DNA of 64,000 nucleotides from Tannockella sp964372125 (lineage in GTDB: Bacteria; Bacillota_I; Bacilli_A; Erysipelotrichales; Coprobacillaceae). Position numbers and translations under genes: made by a program. The notes beneath the pieces were generated by a model. The model was not told the DNA's origin. It saw nothing but the letters and a program-made list of their open reading frames with translations, and ran no database searches. Of this stretch, positions 17,488 through 26,097 are shown piece by piece. The stretch spans positions 53,758 through 117,757 of the forward strand of contig CAYJPL010000001.1 of assembly GCA_964372125.1 (NCBI GenBank). Direction: 5' to 3'. The first letter of the stretch is position 1, and every line of letters begins with the position of its first letter.

Positions 17488-17725
17488 TCTCTTCACCTCA
17501 TTTATTATCTTTCACATTATATCATATTATAGAAGTTAAAAACATCATTATTTTTTTATAATTGTTCTTGGATACTTTATTATAATTCAATAGTGGATTT
17601 TGTTGAATTTCAATATATTTTTTTATGATGAAAAATCCAAATTATGTAGGTATATAAATATAAATTTGCTAATTAGATGCATGCATTTTTAAAACATGCT
17701 ATACTTAGGTATGGAGGTGGAAATC

Positions 17726-18973
17726 ATGACAGAAAGCCAAGAAAAAGCATTAACGTTGTTTAGAAATAAGTTTGAAGCTGGCCCCTCGTTGTTTGGAGAT
17801 TCACAAGCTTATGAGTACATGAAGTTGTTGAAGGAGTTGCGTTTAATTGATGAGGCATCAACCGTTGCTAATAGCTTTTTAAAGGATGTACCAGAGCTAA
17901 CACAGTACATCAATACATATGGATATTTATTATATAATGTGTATATCGATATTCCTGAAGAAAAAATTCGCAGTGATATAGATACATTTTATCAACAAGC
18001 ACATAAGATAATCGAGATTACTAAACCAGAAAAGTATTCTCCATTCTTTGCTACTATAAATAAAACTATTCGTATTATAACTGGTAGCCCAACTATAAAT
18101 TATGATCATTTATATGACATGCTAAACCATTTAAACCCTGATGATTTATCTACATTACCGTTTATTAACAATGCCGGTAAGGAATTTGAGTCAAAACAAG
18201 AAAGATATTATCGTTTAATGGTCAGAGCACTTTACGAAACAAAACAATTTGAAAAGTGTATTGAAACTGCTAGCAAAGCTTTGTCAACTGATTTAAAATG
18301 GCACTTTAATGCACAACAATGGATTGCGTATTACCGTGCACTTAGCTTAGTTGAAATGAAAAATTTTGAGGAAGCAAGAACAGGTTTAATCGCATTGAAA
18401 AATCGATTAAGAGGAGTTGATATCGACTTACTGATTTATAATATTTATAAAGAAAATAATGATATCAAAGAAGCAAATATTTATATTCTGTATAGTTTTT
18501 TTGAAAAAGGTTACGGTATAGAAAACATTGATGTATATAAGCAGTTACTAAATGCTGCTTGCGATACAAAAGATGATGAACTAATTACTTTAATTGATCA
18601 ATTTATATTTAGTATCACAAAGGAGTTTGAAGTTGCATACACTCCATTAAAAGAACAAACAGCGACTGATTCTTACGCATTATATGATACACTGTACAAC
18701 AAGTTAATGTCAAAATTAGATTTGTTTATCGAAAGAAAAAAAGGTACTATTATATATTATAATGAAGAAAAAACAATCGGTACAATTATTGATGATGAAA
18801 CACAAGAAAGAATATATTTTAGACAATCAGACTTTGTATATGATGAAAATGTACAGCGACGTGACCAAGTTAGCTATACACCATTAGTTACTTACAATAA
18901 TAAAAAAAGAGAATCTAGCAATAAAGCAATTCTCATTTTGATTACTGAGCAGTTTGTTCCTTATAATTTTTAA
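17726..18973 (+). CDS. Helical-repeat protein with C-terminal cold-shock-like domain
   Basis: I do not recognise a named family for the whole 415-residue protein. Residues about 1-330 are helical with TPR-like spacing (for example ARALYETKQFEKCIETASKAL and ALSLVEMKNFEEARTGL). Residues about 338-408 look like an OB-fold of the cold-shock type: KGTIIYYNEEKTIGTI followed by RIYFRQSDF and a final beta-strand NKAILI mirror the GxVxWFN-xKGFGFI, VFVHxSxI and AxxV blocks, though the RNP aromatic residues are partly lost. Such a protein could bind RNA through the OB domain and proteins through the repeats. It is monocistronic, has an extended -10 (TGCTATACT) and GGAGGTGG before the ATG at 17726. Confidence 0.7.
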   Translation: MTESQEKALTLFRNKFEAGPSLFGDSQAYEYMKLLKELRLIDEASTVANSFLKDVPELTQYINTYGYLLYNVYIDIPEEKIRSDIDTFYQQAHKIIEITKPEKYSPFFATINKTIRIITGSPTINYDHLYDMLNHLNPDDLSTLPFINNAGKEFESKQERYYRLMVRALYETKQFEKCIETASKALSTDLKWHFNAQQWIAYYRALSLVEMKNFEEARTGLIALKNRLRGVDIDLLIYNIYKENNDIKEANIYILYSFFEKGYGIENIDVYKQLLNAACDTKDDELITLIDQFIFSITKEFEVAYTPLKEQTATDSYALYDTLYNKLMSKLDLFIERKKGTIIYYNEEKTIGTIIDDETQERIYFRQSDFVYDENVQRRDQVSYTPLVTYNNKKRESSNKAILILITEQFVPYNF

Positions 18974-18982
18974 TTTTCCCAC

Positions 18983-19010
18983 AAAACCACACTATTCAAG
19001 TGTGGTTTTT
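18983..19010 (+). terminator. Terminator after the helical-repeat/cold-shock-like gene
   Basis: AACCACACT and AGTGTGGTT form a nine-base-pair stem around a five-base loop, followed by a T run. Confidence 0.85.
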
Positions 19011-19038
19011 ACATTACAAACTATATTCATACAAATAA

Positions 19039-19064
19039 AAAACATTGATAGAAATCAATGTTAG
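19039..19064 (-). terminator. Terminator after greA
   Basis: AACATTGAT and ATCAATGTT form a nine-base-pair stem with a four-base loop on the minus strand, followed by T residues. It overlaps the greA stop codon and ends the conserved block that begins with mltG. Confidence 0.75.
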
Positions 19065-19546
19065 TGTACAAATTCAATTTTTAAAATACGTACATCATAT
19101 GCCTCAGCAACCCCTACTGTTACAACAGTATTAACACCGTGTCCTAATAGTGCCTTAGCAAGTGGTGATTCGTTTGAAATTTTCCCTTGTCCTGGATCTG
19201 CTTCAAATGAACCAACTATTTTGAAAATCTCTGGTTGTGCATCTTTTTCAGACAAGTCTAAAATTGTAACACTCATACCTGGTTTTACTACTTCAACATC
19301 GACAGACTCTTCTGAAATAATATCTGCATGTTGTAACATATAATCAATTTCTTTAACCCTAGCTTCTAAGTGAGCCTGTTTTTCACGTGCAGAATCGTAA
19401 TCAGCATTCTCTGATAAATCCCCTTGTGAACGAGCTAATTGTAACTCTTCAATAACTTTAGGTCTTTCTACATTTACTAATTGTTCTCTCTCTGCTTGTA
19501 ATTTTTCAACACCACTTTGGGTTAACAATACTTTTTCGTGTTCCAT
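19061..19546 (-). CDS. greA: Transcription elongation factor GreA
   Basis: GreA enters the RNA polymerase secondary channel and stimulates cleavage of backtracked transcripts. The 161-residue protein has the N-terminal coiled-coil with the tip motif DLSENADYDSAREKQ and a C-terminal FKBP-like domain (VGSFEADPGQGKISNESPLAKALLG). Length and domain order are normal. It is the last gene of the conserved block, 46 bases after udk, the same place it holds in Bacillus. Confidence 0.96.
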   Translation of the reverse strand: MEHEKVLLTQSGVEKLQAEREQLVNVERPKVIEELQLARSQGDLSENADYDSAREKQAHLEARVKEIDYMLQHADIISEESVDVEVVKPGMSVTILDLSEKDAQPEIFKIVGSFEADPGQGKISNESPLAKALLGHGVNTVVTVGVAEAYDVRILKIEFVH

Positions 19547-19592
19547 ATATTCACCTCGTATTCACTAATATAACATACTTATACCAAAATTT

Positions 19593-20219
19593 CTAGTCTT
19601 TATCAATAATACTAGATATTTTTGTTGTTAATAAATCGATCGCAACAATATTACTTCCACCTTCTGGAATAATAATATGAGCATATTTTTTTGATGTTTC
19701 TATAAATTGTTCATGCATTGGTCTAACTGTTTCTAAATACTGTGTATAAACAGATTCAATAGTACGACCACGTTGTTCAACATCTCTTTTTAGACGTCTT
19801 ATAAAGCGTATATCTGATGCTGTATCAACATATACTAAAATATCACACATATCCCTTATATCTTTTTCAGCAAGAATAAATAAGCCTTCCAAAATAAACA
19901 CATCTCTATTAGCAATTTCTTCAACCTTATCGCTACGATTATGCATTACGAAATCATATGTCGGTTTTAACACAGTTTGTCCTTCTTTTAAACCTTTTAG
20001 ATGCTCTACCATAAGGTCAGATTCAAATGCAAAAGGATGATCATAATTTGTTTTTACACGCTCTTCCATTTCCATATGACTTTGATCTTTATAATAATCA
20101 TCATGACGTATGATTTTAATTGTGTGTGTTCCTTTGAAATATTCATATAGCTTATCAGCTATCGATGTTTTACCAGAGGCACTCCCACCGGCAATACCTA
20201 TAAATATTGGTTTACTCAT
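19593..20219 (-). CDS. udk: Uridine kinase
   Basis: This kinase phosphorylates uridine and cytidine in pyrimidine salvage. The P-loop GGSASGKTS lies at about residues 10-18, and RHDDYYKDQSHM and YDHPFAFESDL are the usual nucleoside-binding blocks. The 208-residue length is standard. The start codon overlaps the stop of the upstream U32 gene by one base (TAATG), and GGGGAGG lies upstream, so it is coupled to the tRNA-modification genes. Confidence 0.95.
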   Translation of the reverse strand: MSKPIFIGIAGGSASGKTSIADKLYEYFKGTHTIKIIRHDDYYKDQSHMEMEERVKTNYDHPFAFESDLMVEHLKGLKEGQTVLKPTYDFVMHNRSDKVEEIANRDVFILEGLFILAEKDIRDMCDILVYVDTASDIRFIRRLKRDVEQRGRTIESVYTQYLETVRPMHEQFIETSKKYAHIIIPEGGSNIVAIDLLTTKISSIIDKD

Positions 20220-21457
20220 TATAGTAACCTCCCCATATCATTTTCATAAACCTCATGTTCAATATATACATATAATAGTTCCATTGGATGGTTTGCCACT
20301 TCTACAACTTCATTATCCTCATTGACTATTTTTGTGATTTCAATAACTATCGGTTCATGTGATGGACTAAAAATTTCCACTTTATCCCCAACTTTAAAAT
20401 AATTCCTTTGTTCAACTAATGCCATTTTTGTATCTGCATTATAATGTAAAATACGTAATACAAACTCTTGTGTTGGATGCTCATTTCGTTGATTAAACAA
20501 TTGCCCATTACGATCTGATACACCTGTAAAAAAACCAGTTGAAACAGCACGATTGGCCGCCTTTAATAATTGATTTTTATATTTATTATTATATACAAAT
20601 TCATCAGGATTTGCACAATAATCATCAATTAGTTTTCGATATGCAGACACAACTGTTGCAACATAATGTAGTGATTTCATACGCCCTTCAATTTTAAAAG
20701 AATCAATTCCTAGTTCTATAAGTTTAGGTAAATGATCAATTAATGCCATATCTTTACTCGACATACTAAAGGGAGTAATTTCATCACTAAGTACTTCTCC
20801 ATCTTTTTTCATTTGGTAATACCAACGGCATGATTGAGAACAGCCACCACGATTAGCATCTCTTCTTGAAAAATAATTTGATAACATGCAACGCCCAGAA
20901 TAGTGAATACACATTGCACCATGTATAAAATATTCTAAGTCAATATCACAAGCCTTACGGATTGTTGACAAATCCGTGTAGTCAACTTCCCTAGCAAGTA
21001 CAACACGTTCTACTCCTAGTTGTTTATAAAATTCTACTGCACTTGAATTCAACGTAGATAGCTGTGTAGAAATATGTACTTCTAATTCAAGATTTAATGA
21101 TTTTGCGATATCAACAATATGTAAATCCGCAACAATAATTGCAGCAACACCTATTTTATCTAGTGCTAACAAATATTCTTTGATACCCTCAAGATTGTCA
21201 TCATGTAGAATAATATTGCATGTAACATGTATACTAGCACCATGTTCATTTGCGAATTCTACAGCTTCCTTAATGTCATCTAGAGTAAAGTTAGAAGCAT
21301 TAGAGCGCAGTGAAAATTCTTTTCCACCGACAAATACAGCATCTGCTCCATATAAAATGGCTACTTTTAATTTTTCGATACTGCCTGCTGGTGCAAGTAA
21401 TTCAGGTTTTTTTATAATTACTCTTTTGCCATTTTGTATTTCACTAATTGCTCTCAT
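20219..21457 (-). CDS. trhP2: U32 family tRNA hydroxylation protein TrhP2-like
   Basis: In Bacillus, two U32 family proteins (YrrN/TrhP1 and YrrO/TrhP2) are needed to make 5-hydroxyuridine at tRNA position 34. This 412-residue protein has the family start ELLAPAGSIEKLKVAI and the cysteine-bearing signature HGAMCIHYSGRCMLSNY followed by GGCSQSCRW, so the [4Fe-4S]-type cysteines are present. A C-terminal beta domain follows (YFKVGDKVEIFSPSHEP). It overlaps the upstream U32 gene by 14 bases and lies beside trmR, matching the Bacillus order; this supports the tRNA role over the old peptidase label. Confidence 0.88.
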   Translation of the reverse strand: MRAISEIQNGKRVIIKKPELLAPAGSIEKLKVAILYGADAVFVGGKEFSLRSNASNFTLDDIKEAVEFANEHGASIHVTCNIILHDDNLEGIKEYLLALDKIGVAAIIVADLHIVDIAKSLNLELEVHISTQLSTLNSSAVEFYKQLGVERVVLAREVDYTDLSTIRKACDIDLEYFIHGAMCIHYSGRCMLSNYFSRRDANRGGCSQSCRWYYQMKKDGEVLSDEITPFSMSSKDMALIDHLPKLIELGIDSFKIEGRMKSLHYVATVVSAYRKLIDDYCANPDEFVYNNKYKNQLLKAANRAVSTGFFTGVSDRNGQLFNQRNEHPTQEFVLRILHYNADTKMALVEQRNYFKVGDKVEIFSPSHEPIVIEITKIVNEDNEVVEVANHPMELLYVYIEHEVYENDMGRLL

Positions 21458-22337
21458 TGGCTTCTCGCTTTCTTATATCTTCTAAAGTATAAACCGTTTG
21501 ATCAAACAAAAAACTACGAGTATACTCTATGTCACTATTTAGTGCCTTCATTTCATTAACATTACCTTTTAAAACATACAACTTAACAATATCTACAAGC
21601 ATTCTTTCTGACATATATAATGACTCTATATAACCATAATTAAAACTCTCTAATTCTTCTAATATATCTAATGTATATAAATGTTGAGTTGATGTGATAT
21701 GAGTCCCATATTGGTCTTCATATATATGACAATCACTATCAACTCCGTTTGCACGTATTGAAATGTTATCATTAATTCCAGTTGTGATTTGCATGTCATT
21801 TTCAACAAAATAGTTTGTCAATAATTGTCTTTTTGAATATGCCATGTATTCTACACCATGTATTTGTATCATCGTCCCCATAGTGGGCAATTGTTTATTA
21901 ATATGCATCTTTTCTGCCAACGGAATTTCTCGTGCTAAAAAGGCAGTAGAAACTCCTTTTCTTTGCAATACTTGCAATGTTGCATAATTTGTATTTAAAG
22001 TGTCGGGACTATATATCATATCAAATTTGTATTTTTGCGAGTTCACTTCTTGTAAAATGCCTAAATCTTGGAACAATAACCCGTCAATTCCAATAGAAGA
22101 TAATTCATTAAGGTGCTTTTTAGCATTTTCTAAATTACATTCTTCAACTAGTGCATTACAGAGAACATAAAGTTTTTTATTAGATAATTTCTTTTTTAAC
22201 AATTTTAGTTCTTGATAATCCAACGACAATGATTGTCGACAAGAAAATTGATTAGCTCCAACTACATAGTATTGGATATTTAATTCTAAAAACTCATCTA
22301 TAGTATTTAATGAATTTAAATGTACTGTATATTCCAT
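21444..22337 (-). CDS. trhP1: U32 family protein TrhP1-like (degenerate signature)
   Basis: The 297-residue protein is a shorter U32 member in the position of Bacillus yrrN. It keeps the TIM-barrel-like outline (MIYSPDTLNTNYATLQVL and the HGVEYMAYSKRQLLTNY block) but the signature cysteines found in its neighbour are replaced (HGVEYMAYSKRQ against HGAMCIHYSGRC), so it probably does not carry the same metal cluster. It likely works together with TrhP2 in forming 5-hydroxyuridine on tRNA. It is packed between trmR and trhP2 with a three-base gap and a 14-base overlap. Confidence 0.82.
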   Translation of the reverse strand: MEYTVHLNSLNTIDEFLELNIQYYVVGANQFSCRQSLSLDYQELKLLKKKLSNKKLYVLCNALVEECNLENAKKHLNELSSIGIDGLLFQDLGILQEVNSQKYKFDMIYSPDTLNTNYATLQVLQRKGVSTAFLAREIPLAEKMHINKQLPTMGTMIQIHGVEYMAYSKRQLLTNYFVENDMQITTGINDNISIRANGVDSDCHIYEDQYGTHITSTQHLYTLDILEELESFNYGYIESLYMSERMLVDIVKLYVLKGNVNEMKALNSDIEYTRSFLFDQTVYTLEDIRKREANESN

Positions 22338-22340
22338 AAA

Positions 22341-22943
22341 TTACCTTCTTTTAATAATACATATGCCATCTCCGATTGCATAATATGTTACTTCATATAA
22401 AGAATGATCAAAAATCCAATCTTTAAATCTTTTTATTTTTTTTACTAATTGCTTTGTATTACGATTTTTAATATTATCAATATCATGAATCATCCCATGA
22501 AAATCTAAGTTATCAACTATACAAATACCATCTTTATTTAAAAATGGTATAAACTTTTCAAAGAATTTTTGATATTGTGCTTTAGCAGCATCAATAAATA
22601 GACAATCATATTTTTTGATTTGTAAATCTTCTACATCGAACTCCAATGCATCAAAGTGATGTAATATAATTTGATTTTCTAATTTTTCGTTTTCAATATT
22701 CTGTTTTGCTTCGTTAAATCTATTGTTATCAATTTCAATTGTTTCAACCATACAATGATCAATATTTTTTGCTATCATCATTGCTGAATAACCAATCGCA
22801 CTACCTATTTCTAAACACGCTTTACAATTATTTTCAATTAGCGTTTGGATTAAAAATTCTATCCCATCTTTTTGCATAACAGGAATACTTCTTTTTAATG
22901 CATGTTCTTCAATTTCATTAAAATACACTAATCCTCTAACCAT
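22341..22943 (-). CDS. trmR: tRNA 5-hydroxyuridine methyltransferase TrmR-like
   Basis: The 200-residue protein is a class I SAM-dependent O-methyltransferase: LEIGSAIGYSAMMIA is motif I, VETIEIDNNRF motif II and YDCLFIDAAKAQYQKFFE the metal-dependent catechol-OMT-like catalytic block. In Bacillus the same gene (yrrM) methylates 5-hydroxyuridine at tRNA position 34 to 5-methoxyuridine. Its place next to two U32 genes repeats that order, so the function is well supported. It overlaps mltG by 16 bases. Confidence 0.88.
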   Translation of the reverse strand: MVRGLVYFNEIEEHALKRSIPVMQKDGIEFLIQTLIENNCKACLEIGSAIGYSAMMIAKNIDHCMVETIEIDNNRFNEAKQNIENEKLENQIILHHFDALEFDVEDLQIKKYDCLFIDAAKAQYQKFFEKFIPFLNKDGICIVDNLDFHGMIHDIDNIKNRNTKQLVKKIKRFKDWIFDHSLYEVTYYAIGDGICIIKRR

Positions 22944-24007
22944 AAACCAGCTTCCTTTGCAATCTCAATTTCATCTAAATGTTCTTGATATGTTTTTGTA
23001 TATATAACTTCTCCACCTTGTATCGCAAAGAAAAATAAATTATCTGTTTCTTCATAGTTCAAAGTTGCTTCTATAATAGCTGGTGTTACTGATGAAATTG
23101 GTCCAATTGGCAACCCAGGATATTTATAAGTATTATATTTTGAATCCACCTCTAAATCAGAGTAGGTTACTGCAACCTTTGTAACTTGATTTGCATAATT
23201 TACAGTTACATCACTTTGAAGTAACTGATTTGTTCCATCAATGTCATTTTCTAAACGATGTACAAAAACACCTGCAATTTTACTATGATCTTCTTCAAAT
23301 AAAGATTCTGATTGTACAATTGATGCAAATGTTAAAAACTCATGAGTAGATAATACTTCACCATCAATTGTAAATGTAGCCATTTCATCACGATACGGTT
23401 CTAGAACGATTTCCATTTGATCTAACATTAGAGTAGTAGCAGCTTCAACAGTTAAGTCACTTTCACTAAGTGAATATGTATTTGGTGCTAAATAACCCTC
23501 TAGAGGAAACATCAAACCGTCATCAATGATTTCTCTATCTAAAAACCAATATTGATCGACTAACTGTTCTAAGTATTCCTTGTTTGTCCATTTTGCTAAT
23601 ACTTCTTCTTGTGTTATACCAAGCGCATTTGAAAGACTTGTTGCGTATTCTGGAATTGACTGTCCTTCAATAACAGTAAAGCTTACACTAGATACGTATT
23701 TTTGGTCACCTTCTAGTATTTGACATATTGTATCAAAATCCATATTTTTATCTAATACGTATGTATTTGCTATAAATTCATAATCATTAAGCTTCAAGTG
23801 TAAAGAGGCCATGAATTCATTTTTGATAAGTCCTGCCTCATCAAGTTGTGCTAGCACTTGATTTTGACCACCAGCTATTTCAACTATAACTTCCTGACTT
23901 TCTTTACTTGCTGCTTTTAAACCATCATTATACATATAGAATGCTCCACTAATCCCTACTACTACTATGATTAACAAAGCAATAATTATTATTTTTATTT
24001 TTTTCAT
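22928..24007 (-). CDS. mltG: Endolytic murein transglycosylase MltG
   Basis: MltG cuts nascent peptidoglycan strands at the membrane. The 359-residue protein has one N-terminal membrane helix (about residues 5-26), a LysM-like part and the catalytic YceG domain. The family sequence ASIVEKE is ASIVQSES here (residues 228-235), keeping the second glutamate as E234 but having glutamine at the first; HSKIAGVFVHRL, LLQSDVTVNYA and YNTYKYPGLPIGPI follow as expected. The gene lies in the yrrL position of the conserved block. GGAGG precedes the ATG. Confidence 0.9.
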   Translation of the reverse strand: MKKIKIIIIALLIIVVVGISGAFYMYNDGLKAASKESQEVIVEIAGGQNQVLAQLDEAGLIKNEFMASLHLKLNDYEFIANTYVLDKNMDFDTICQILEGDQKYVSSVSFTVIEGQSIPEYATSLSNALGITQEEVLAKWTNKEYLEQLVDQYWFLDREIIDDGLMFPLEGYLAPNTYSLSESDLTVEAATTLMLDQMEIVLEPYRDEMATFTIDGEVLSTHEFLTFASIVQSESLFEEDHSKIAGVFVHRLENDIDGTNQLLQSDVTVNYANQVTKVAVTYSDLEVDSKYNTYKYPGLPIGPISSVTPAIIEATLNYEETDNLFFFAIQGGEVIYTKTYQEHLDEIEIAKEAGLWLED

Positions 24008-24083
24008 CCTACTACCTCCATCGCCTATTATAAGTTATTTTAACATTTCTTTCAACAAAGCTGGATAATATTTAAAACAATAA

Positions 24084-24118
24084 ACAAGAGAGGTATTAAA
24101 CAATACTCTCCCTTGCTT
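24084..24118 (-). terminator. Terminator after the lactonase-family gene
   Basis: GAGAGTATT and AATACCTCTC form an imperfect stem around a short loop on the minus strand, with T-rich sequence after it. It separates the lactonase gene from mltG. Confidence 0.6.
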
Positions 24119-24124
24119 TATATT

Positions 24125-25234
24125 TTATCTTCTTGCTGTTATATCAAAGAATTTACGGATACATACCGGTTCATTAATAAGGTATGAATATCCTTTATCA
24201 AACAATAAACCATCTTTTTCTCTTGAAATTTCTGCTACTTCGATTATACCACCTTTTTGACATCCAATTACAATAAAACGATCTCTAAATAATTCTAAGC
24301 TACGTGGATTTGGGGAAGTATCAACAAAATCACGATATTCTAGATGACCATTTTCTTGATTAACACTAAATAATGTCATACTGTCATGTCCTCGATTTAA
24401 AACCACTGCAAACATTCCATCTTCTGTCAACGTGAATTCCGCAGCTAATGAATCTTCATCTGGATATGCTTCTTTATCATATGTATCAATCGTTTGAATT
24501 AATGTGAACTTTTGCTTTTCATAGCTATATACATCAATAGTATTAACTAATTCATTTACAACATATGCAACATCTCCATTATTATTAAACACCATTTGTC
24601 TAGGACCAGAACCTGCTTTAGACATAAATGACATACCTTCATCTAAAATAAGTGTACCATCTTCTTCAACATCAAAAAACATGATTTTGTCAGTTCCTAA
24701 GTCAACCACATACAACTTTCCATCAGGTGTAAAATCAACATGATGAGGATGTGGCATTGTTTGTCTAGTTGGATGTATACTGCTTCCAGTAAGTTTATGC
24801 ACATATAGACGACGTGTTAGTTTACGTTTATGAATTTTTCCAACCATAATTTCACCGTTATAGTAGTCTGCACCAAATACTTTTGCAGCAACAGTATCAT
24901 CACCGTCAGTACATGCGTGCATGTATGTCTTTCCACCATCTGTCATACGTGATGCAAGTGCTAGTGTTTGTGCAGTTGATGCATAACTACAAATACCACC
25001 ATCTTGTGAAGTACCTGTTCTATTTTTATACGTTGTACAAACAAACCTTCCATAGTTAAAGCTATAGATTGGGTCTGTTGGTGTCTTAAACTGCTTATTG
25101 AAAAAAATCTCACCTGTGTGAACATCGATATTAAAAGTATAAACACCTCTTGTTTGTTCATTACCATACGAATTCACAAAAAACGAATCTAGTTCGCGAC
25201 GTTTTGAAAACATTCCACCTTTAAAAATTGGCAT
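24125..25234 (-). CDS. Lactonase family (Pgl/YkgB-like) beta-propeller protein
   Basis: The 369-residue protein resembles the seven-bladed lactonase family that includes 6-phosphogluconolactonase YbhE/Pgl. Family marks are PHPHHVDFTPDGKLYVVDLGTDKI, GSGPRQMVFNNNGDVAYVVNEL, and SPNPRSLELF near the end. The hydrolase role (6-phosphogluconolactone to 6-phosphogluconate) is known for some members only; glucose-6-phosphate dehydrogenase is not in this window. The gene interrupts the otherwise conserved alaS-to-greA order, lying just after the terminator of the alaS operon and before mltG. The ATG follows AAGGAGA by ten bases. Confidence 0.75.
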   Translation of the reverse strand: MPIFKGGMFSKRRELDSFFVNSYGNEQTRGVYTFNIDVHTGEIFFNKQFKTPTDPIYSFNYGRFVCTTYKNRTGTSQDGGICSYASTAQTLALASRMTDGGKTYMHACTDGDDTVAAKVFGADYYNGEIMVGKIHKRKLTRRLYVHKLTGSSIHPTRQTMPHPHHVDFTPDGKLYVVDLGTDKIMFFDVEEDGTLILDEGMSFMSKAGSGPRQMVFNNNGDVAYVVNELVNTIDVYSYEKQKFTLIQTIDTYDKEAYPDEDSLAAEFTLTEDGMFAVVLNRGHDSMTLFSVNQENGHLEYRDFVDTSPNPRSLELFRDRFIVIGCQKGGIIEVAEISREKDGLLFDKGYSYLINEPVCIRKFFDITARR

Positions 25235-25249
25235 TACTCTTTCTCCTTT

Positions 25250-25281
25250 ATTTTAAAAAAAGCTAAGATTACTTAGCTTTT
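25250..25281. terminator. Terminator between DUF1292 gene and lactonase gene
   Basis: AAAGCTAAG and CTTAGCTTT make a nine-base-pair stem with a four-base loop; on the minus strand a run of seven T residues follows. The T run ends only a few bases before the ribosome site of the lactonase gene, leaving no room for a downstream promoter, so expression of that gene must depend on read-through or on a promoter upstream. Confidence 0.75.
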
Positions 25282-25298
25282 AATTGTAATAATATTCT

Positions 25299-25664
25299 TT
25301 AGTTACATCCACAACCTGAATCGTTGTTTCCACCACAGCAAGTTTCTTCTTTACCATGATCTCCACAACATTCATGATCTTCATCATGATTGTGTCCACC
25401 ACAACATCCTGATGATTCACCTTCTTCATTTGCAACAAACGTTTGGAATACTTCTTCAATCATTTCCCACTCTTCAGGAGTTTCGATTTCAAATAATTTT
25501 CCTTCATCATCATAAATTGATGCAAACACATTTGTTTCTTCTTGAGTTGGATCATAATATAATACATATTTTTTTCCACTATCTTCATCATCAAATGTAA
25601 ATAACACTTCAAATTCAATTTCATTTCCTTGGTCATCTACTACATTAATTTTATTTGCTTCCAT
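25299..25664 (-). CDS. DUF1292 family protein with Cys/His-rich tail
   Basis: Residues 1-85 match the DUF1292 (YrzB) family: VVDDQGNEIEFEVLFTFDDEDSGKKYVLYY followed by an acidic VFASIYDDEG block. The function of this family is not established. Residues about 86-121 are a tail unlike the usual family end, rich in cysteine, histidine and acidic residues (SSGCCGGHNHDEDHECCGD, then TCCGGN and GCGCN), which looks metal-binding. It is the last gene of the alaS-ireB-ruvX group, in the yrzB position. Confidence 0.85.
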   Translation of the reverse strand: MEANKINVVDDQGNEIEFEVLFTFDDEDSGKKYVLYYDPTQEETNVFASIYDDEGKLFEIETPEEWEMIEEVFQTFVANEEGESSGCCGGHNHDEDHECCGDHGKEETCCGGNNDSGCGCN

Positions 25665-25677
25665 AATTTTACCTTTC

Positions 25678-26097
25678 TTATTTACTGTCTAAGTAACCTT
25701 GTAAAATAGTTACTGCAGCCATCTTATCTACAACTTTTTTACGTTTTTTTCTTGAAACATCCGCAAATATTAGTGCATTTGTTGCAACTTTTGTTGTCAA
25801 ACGTTCATCTACTAACATCACTTCAATTCCAGGTATTGCTTTTTCTAATTTTTCTTTAAAAGCAATTGATATTTCACCACGAATACCAACATCACCATTC
25901 ATGTGTTTTGGTAGTCCTAAAACGATCTTTTTTACTGCGTTTTCTTTAACTAGCTCTTGTATACGTACAATAGCTAATTCATCTTCGTTTTCAGGAAAAC
26001 GAAATGTTTCAACTCCATGGGCCATCATTCCTAATGCATCTGACATTGCGATACCACATGTTACTGAACCTAAATCTAATCCAATTATTTTTTCCAT
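25678..26097 (-). CDS. ruvX: Putative Holliday junction resolvase RuvX (YqgF/YrrK)
   Basis: The 139-residue protein has the RNase H-like fold marks of the family: GLDLGSVTCGIAMSD at residues 5-19, KIVLGLPKHMNGD in the middle and DERLTTKVA with the catalytic DER motif. Family members are proposed Holliday junction resolvases and take part in 16S rRNA 5-prime end maturation in E. coli. The ATG directly follows the ireB stop, and GTGGAG lies upstream. It sits in the conserved yrrK position. Confidence 0.92.
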   Translation of the reverse strand: MEKIIGLDLGSVTCGIAMSDALGMMAHGVETFRFPENEDELAIVRIQELVKENAVKKIVLGLPKHMNGDVGIRGEISIAFKEKLEKAIPGIEVMLVDERLTTKVATNALIFADVSRKKRKKVVDKMAAVTILQGYLDSK

